A stretch of 61,719 bases of DNA from Caulobacterales bacterium (GTDB lineage: Bacteria > Pseudomonadota > Alphaproteobacteria > Caulobacterales > Caulobacteraceae), in assembly GCA_947474395.1 (NCBI GenBank), contig CANJID010000013.1, positions 1 to 61,719 on the forward strand, written 5' to 3'. This document shows positions 58,050 through 61,719 of this stretch, in pieces. Position 1 is the first letter of the stretch, and every line of letters starts with the position of its first letter. The notes under the pieces are model-generated. The model made no database searches, had not been told where the DNA came from, and saw nothing but the letters and a program-made list of their open reading frames with translations. Both the position numbers and the translations under genes were made by a program.

Positions 58050-58556
58050 TCAGCCGGGGTTCCGAGGCGCCGCCGTCGCCAGGGCCCGGTTCTCGGCCCG
58101 GATGCGCCAAAACAGCATGACGAGGTTGGCCGCGCCGAACAGCACGGCCAGCACCTGCAGGTTCAGCGCCAGCGGCAGGAGCACGATCTCCAGGCCCACC
58201 ACCACGTAGTTGGGGTGGTTGAGGAAGCGGTACGGTCCGCGCTTCACCAGGGTCTCGCCCGGGACCACCAGCACCCGCGCGGTCCAGCGGCGCCCCAGGG
58301 TCCACAGCACCCATGCCCGGCCCACCTGGACGATCAGGTAGAGGACGGTGAAGAAGCCGACCAGGGGGTGGTTCCAACCCGCCGTCCACATGGCCGCCAG
58401 CCAGGCCGCGTGCAGCCCCACCATGACCGGGTAGTGCCCTGCCCCCACCTCCACCGCGCCCATCTCGCGCAGCCGCGCCTCGTTTCGTTGCGACCAGAAC
58501 AGCTCGGACAGCCGCTGCAGGGTGACGAAGGCCAGCAGGGCTATTGTCTCAGGCAT
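58050..58556 (-). CDS. Isoprenylcysteine carboxyl methyltransferase (ICMT) family protein
   Basis: A 168-residue membrane protein with four to five hydrophobic segments. VLVVPGETLVKRGPYRFLNHPNYVVVGLEIVLLPLALN and FWRIRAENRAL are the ICMT/PEMT signature (GPYR..RHPxY, E-Ralanyl end) that binds S-adenosylmethionine. In actinobacteria a homologue (SrsB) O-methylates alkylresorcinols made by an adjacent type III polyketide synthase. Here its start overlaps the stop of such a synthase by 8 bases, so the same role is likely. Confidence 0.85.
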   Translation of the reverse strand: MPETIALLAFVTLQRLSELFWSQRNEARLREMGAVEVGAGHYPVMVGLHAAWLAAMWTAGWNHPLVGFFTVLYLIVQVGRAWVLWTLGRRWTARVLVVPGETLVKRGPYRFLNHPNYVVVGLEIVLLPLALNLQVLAVLFGAANLVMLFWRIRAENRALATAAPRNPG

Positions 58557-59604
58557 CGGCGGGTCCCAGGGCGAGGAAGTGGAGGGTGAAGCCGGGACCG
58601 AGGGCCGTGGTGAACAGCCGCCCCGGCTCGCCCGAGGCCAGCACCCGTTCCAGCACGAATAGCACCGTCGGGGCGGACATGTTGCCGTAGTCGGCCAGGA
58701 CCGAACGCTCGTGATCCAGGCTCCCGGACTCAAGCCCCGCCGCGGTCTCAAGGGCCGTCAGCACCCGGGTGCCGCCGGGATGGCAGACGAAGCGGCTGAT
58801 GTCGGCGCGGGGGATGGCGCTGCGCTCCAGGAAGCCGGCCAGGGCCTCGGGCAGGCGCGCCTCCACGAAATCAGGCAGGCTGGCGGCCAGGATCACCCCG
58901 AAGCCGACGGGGTCGATCCGCCAGCCCATGATGTCGAGGGTGTCGGCCCACAGGTGCTCGCCCTGGGCTTCCAGCACCCGGCCCTTGGCGCCCGGCGCGG
59001 CGGACACCACGGCGGCGGCGGCGCCGTCGCCGAACAGGGCGGTGGCGATGATATTGGCCTTGGTGGCCTCGTCGGGGCGGCAGCTCAGGGTGCAGAGCTC
59101 GACCACCAAGAGCAGCACGGGCGCATCGGGCGTGGCCTCCGCCAACCGTCCGGCCAGCGACAGCCCGGCCACCCCGCCGCCGCAGCCGAGGCCGAACACC
59201 GGGATGCGCCGCACGTTCGGGCTCAGCCCCAGCCGCCCATGGATGCGCGCCTCCAGGCTGGGCGTGGCGATGCCGGTGGAGGAGACGGTGACGACCGTGC
59301 CGACCTCCGACGCCTCGATCCCGGCCTTGGCCAGGGCGTCGCGGCCGGCTTCCAGGCACAGGGCCTCGGCGGCCTCCAGGTAGATTTCGTTGCGCTCGGG
59401 CCAGCCGTGGGCTTCCGCGTACCACTCCGCCGGCCGCACGGTGCGCCGGGTCTTGATGCCGGTGTTCTGGAAGATCGCCTTCAGCATCTCGGCGTTGAAG
59501 ATGCGCCGCCCGAACATCTTCTGGGCGACCGCCGTCGCCTCCGTCTGCTGGGTCACATTCGCGGGCGCCGCGGTGGCGAGGCTGAGCAAGCGCGCTTTGG
59601 TCAT
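58549..59604 (-). CDS. Type III polyketide synthase (chalcone synthase-like)
   Basis: A 351-residue type III PKS. The catalytic triad is visible: Cys in VFGLGCGGGVAGLSLA, His in FVCHPGGTRVLTALE, and Asn in YGNMSAPTVLFVLER. FGDGAAAAVV and GPGFTLHFLAL are further signatures. These enzymes extend an acyl-CoA with malonyl-CoA and cyclise it to an alkylresorcinol or alkylpyrone. With the overlapping ICMT-type methyltransferase it should make methylated phenolic or pyrone lipids, known as membrane lipids or electron carriers in other bacteria. Product not determinable here. Confidence 0.93.
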   Translation of the reverse strand: MTKARLLSLATAAPANVTQQTEATAVAQKMFGRRIFNAEMLKAIFQNTGIKTRRTVRPAEWYAEAHGWPERNEIYLEAAEALCLEAGRDALAKAGIEASEVGTVVTVSSTGIATPSLEARIHGRLGLSPNVRRIPVFGLGCGGGVAGLSLAGRLAEATPDAPVLLLVVELCTLSCRPDEATKANIIATALFGDGAAAAVVSAAPGAKGRVLEAQGEHLWADTLDIMGWRIDPVGFGVILAASLPDFVEARLPEALAGFLERSAIPRADISRFVCHPGGTRVLTALETAAGLESGSLDHERSVLADYGNMSAPTVLFVLERVLASGEPGRLFTTALGPGFTLHFLALGPADA

Positions 59605-59694
59605 GAAGGCCTTTCGGGGTGCATCATGGCCACGCCGCCGGAAGGAAGGCTAGGGTGGCCCGCCCGTAAGTTCCCCCACAAGCCAGAGGGTTTA

Positions 59695-59910
59695 GTGCTC
59701 AGCTTGAAGAAACGTTCCCTGAGCCTGAAGGGCCATGCGACTTCCGTGGCCCTGGAGCCGGAATTCTGGGCCGCGCTCGAGGCGCTGGCGAAGGCGGAAA
59801 ACTTGAGCCTCGCCGCCCTGCTGATCCGCATCGACGACAACCGGGGGGAGCGCCCGCTCGCCTCGGCCGCCCGCGTCGCGGCGTTGGCCTGGGCTCAGCG
59901 CAGCGCGTGA
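59695..59910 (+). CDS. Ribbon-helix-helix domain protein (RHH_4 type)
   Basis: A 71-residue protein: LSLKKRSLSLKGHATSVALEPEFWAALEALAKAENLSLAALLIRIDDNRGERPLASAARVAALAW. The KRS..L.GH.TS..LEPEFW..L...A...... motif is the RHH_4 family common in alphaproteobacteria. The GTG at 59695 is preceded by AGAGGG. Probably a DNA-binding regulator; target unknown. It diverges from the PKS gene. Confidence 0.85.
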   Translation: MLSLKKRSLSLKGHATSVALEPEFWAALEALAKAENLSLAALLIRIDDNRGERPLASAARVAALAWAQRSA

Positions 59911-59971
59911 GCCGCGACATCGCGCGTGCTAGGTTTGTTCCGGCCCCAGACTCCCCTACATAGACCCCACC

Positions 59972-61719
59972 TTGTCCGACTCCCCGCCCCCGACCCGCAT
60001 CTCAGACCTCGCCCGCGTGAGTGCGCCGGCGGCCTCGTACCTCGACGGCCTGAACCCCGAGCAGCGCGCCGCGGTGGAGGCGACCGAGGGCCCGGTGCTG
60101 GTGCTGGCGGGCGCGGGGACCGGCAAGACGCGGGTGCTGACCACGCGGCTCGCCCACATCCTGGCGCAAGGAAAGGCGCGGCCGTGGGAGCTCCTGGCCG
60201 TCACCTTCACCAACAAGGCCGCCCGCGAGATGCGCGAGCGGATCACCGCCCTGATCGGCCCGGCGGCCGAAGGGATGCGCTGGCTCGGCACCTTCCACGC
60301 CATCGCCGCCCAGATCCTGCGCCGCCACGCCGAACTGGTGGGCCTGAAATCCAGCTTCACCATCCTGGACACCGACGACCAGGAACGGCTGATGAAGCAG
60401 CTGATCGAGGCCGAGAACATCGACGCCAAGCGCTGGCCGGCGAAGCACCTGGCCGGGCTGATCGACGGCTGGAAGAACAAGGGCCTGACCCCCGACAAGC
60501 TGCCCGCCTCCGAGGGCGAGAGCTTCGCCATGGGCAAGGGCGCGAAGCTCTATGCGATGTACCAGGACCGCCTTCGCACCCTGAACGCCTGCGATTTCGG
60601 CGACCTGTTGCTGCACAACCTGACGCTCTTCACCAGCCATCCGGACGTGCTGGCCGAGTACCACAACCGCTTCAAATACCTGCTGGTCGACGAGTACCAG
60701 GACACCAACGTCGCCCAGTACCTGTGGCTGCGGCTGCTGGCCCAGTCCCGCCGCAACGTCTGCTGCGTGGGCGACGACGACCAGTCGATCTACGGCTGGC
60801 GGGGCGCCGAGGTGGACAACATCCTGCGCTTCGAGCGCGACTTCCCCGGCGCGGCGGTGATCCGGCTGGAGCGCAACTACCGCTCCACCGAACATATCCT
60901 TGCGGCGGCTTCCGGCCTCATCGGCGCCAACAAGGGCCGCCTCGGCAAGACCCTGTGGACGGAAGCGAAAGGCGGCGAGAGGGTTGTCGTGCGCGGCGTA
61001 TGGGACGGCGACGCCGAGGCCCGCATGGTCGCCGACGAGATCGAGCGCTGGCGCCGCCAGGGCCGCCGCTATCGCGACGCCGCGGTGCTGGTCCGCGCCT
61101 CCTTCCAGATGCGGGCGTTCGAGGAACGCTTCGTCATGCTGCAGATCCCCTACCAGGTGATCGGCGGCCCCCGCTTCTTCGAGCGGGCCGAGATTCGCGA
61201 CGCCCACGCCTACCTGCGCCTGGTGCAGTCGCCCGACGACGACCTGGCCTTCGAGCGCATCGTCAACACCCCGCGCCGGGGCATCGGCGACGCCTCCGTG
61301 CAGAAGCTCCTGACCACCGCCCGCCTGGGCCAGGTCTCGGCCATGACCGCCGCCCGCGACCTGGTCCACACCGACGAGCTGCCGGCCCGCACCCGCACGG
61401 CGCTCGCCACCTTCGTGCGCGACCTCGATCGCTGGCGCTCCATGGCCGCCACCGCCCGCCACGGGGACCTCTGCGAGACCATCCTGGAGGAGAGCGGCTA
61501 CACGGACGCCCTGCGGGCCGACAAGGGCCCCCAGTCCCAGACCCGGCTGGAGAACCTGAAGGAGCTGGTCCAGTCCATGGCCGCCTTCGACACCCTCGGG
61601 GCCTACCTGGAGCACGTCTCCCTGGTGATGGACCTGGAGCGCGAGGCCGGCGAGGACTCGGTGCAGATCATGACCCTGCACTCGGCCAAGGGGCTGGAGT
61701 TCCCCCTGGTCTTCCTGCC
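59972..61719 (+). CDS. uvrD: UvrD/PcrA-family DNA helicase (3' partial)
   Basis: The frame continues past the window end; about 582 residues are visible. SF1A helicase motifs appear in order: YLDGLNPEQRAAVEAT (Q motif), VLAGAGTGKTRVLTTR (Walker A), VTFTNKAAREMRERI (Ia), LLVDEYQDTN (II), VGDDDQSIYGWRGA (III), RLERNYRST (IV) and, at the end, IMTLHSAKGLEFPLVFLP (V). It unwinds DNA in mismatch and excision repair and strips RecA. TTG at 59972 is my best start by comparison with the family (LSDSPPP then YLDGLN); no clear ribosome site is seen, and GTG at 60017 is the alternative. Confidence 0.93.
   Translation, partial: MSDSPPPTRISDLARVSAPAASYLDGLNPEQRAAVEATEGPVLVLAGAGTGKTRVLTTRLAHILAQGKARPWELLAVTFTNKAAREMRERITALIGPAAEGMRWLGTFHAIAAQILRRHAELVGLKSSFTILDTDDQERLMKQLIEAENIDAKRWPAKHLAGLIDGWKNKGLTPDKLPASEGESFAMGKGAKLYAMYQDRLRTLNACDFGDLLLHNLTLFTSHPDVLAEYHNRFKYLLVDEYQDTNVAQYLWLRLLAQSRRNVCCVGDDDQSIYGWRGAEVDNILRFERDFPGAAVIRLERNYRSTEHILAAASGLIGANKGRLGKTLWTEAKGGERVVVRGVWDGDAEARMVADEIERWRRQGRRYRDAAVLVRASFQMRAFEERFVMLQIPYQVIGGPRFFERAEIRDAHAYLRLVQSPDDDLAFERIVNTPRRGIGDASVQKLLTTARLGQVSAMTAARDLVHTDELPARTRTALATFVRDLDRWRSMAATARHGDLCETILEESGYTDALRADKGPQSQTRLENLKELVQSMAAFDTLGAYLEHVSLVMDLEREAGEDSVQIMTLHSAKGLEFPLVFL

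Noticed and set aside
60002-61681. 559-codon minus-strand frame at the window end
   Set aside because: The plus strand carries helicase motifs I to V in order; the antisense product has none.
1-61719. tRNA, rRNA, CRISPR array or riboswitch
   Set aside because: I saw no cloverleaf-like sequence, rRNA segment, regularly spaced direct repeats or recognisable riboswitch core; a covariance-model scan was not possible, so small RNAs could be missed.

Overview
The window reads as chromosomal DNA of a GC-rich alphaproteobacterium, most likely a member of the Caulobacterales close to Phenylobacterium or Caulobacter. Supporting signs are an ATPase-inhibitor zeta subunit (DUF1476), a purC-purS-purQ run, alphaproteobacterial small proteins (DUF4169, RHH_4-type), a TonB-dependent receptor of the caulobacter/sphingomonad type, and uniformly GC-rich codon use. 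The assignment is inference from gene content; no rRNA or tRNA gene was seen.

Layout. 1-1326 is the 3' part of a gene related to nitrogen-PTS Enzyme I whose second half is strikingly AT-rich, lacks the phosphorylatable histidine and ends in a membrane segment. 1.5-7 kb holds housekeeping and envelope genes: RHH protein, lipoprotein, K+-channel-like protein, FMN reductase, SulP transporter, DUF5996. About 7-46 kb is an accessory-looking region in which most products carry Sec or Tat signals: a triple SnoaL protein, three DUF6152 proteins, two carboxylesterase-fold proteins (one without catalytic residues), an MFS carrier, an outer-membrane barrel next to a cupredoxin, two two-subunit molybdenum hydroxylases, an SDR, a TonB receptor, a beta-propeller lactonase-like protein, four paralogues of a CxxxC/SnoaL-like family (three in an operon with a ThDP enzyme), an LPMO-like protein, a 2-oxoacid:ferredoxin oxidoreductase with its own NAD(P)H/Fe-S subunit, a PQQ dehydrogenase with a haem c domain, and a MarR regulator. 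I infer an uptake and extracytoplasmic oxidation pathway for an ester- or hydroxyl-bearing organic compound; the substrate cannot be read from sequence.

46-62 kb is again mostly core: GNAT, ATPase zeta, a secreted hypothetical, purCSQ, RidA, fumC, GST, a type III polyketide synthase with an ICMT-type methyltransferase, and the start of a UvrD/PcrA helicase that runs off the end.

Into this core region (48974-51930) an IS1-family element has inserted, with 22-bp perfect terminal inverted repeats and an 8-bp target duplication. At about 3 kb it is far larger than an ordinary IS1 and carries passengers: a DinD homologue, a divergently transcribed helix-turn-helix protein that ends in the alphaproteobacterial SSB C-terminal tip (DLDDEIPF), a 24-bp dyad between them, and three small conserved ORFs. 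This is the most unusual item here: a minimal transposon carrying what look like genes acting on RecA and SSB.

A second idea is a copper theme. All three DUF6152 proteins and the LPMO-like protein have a signal-peptidase site directly before a histidine, so their mature N-terminus would be His, as in histidine-brace copper proteins, and a cupredoxin is encoded in the same region.
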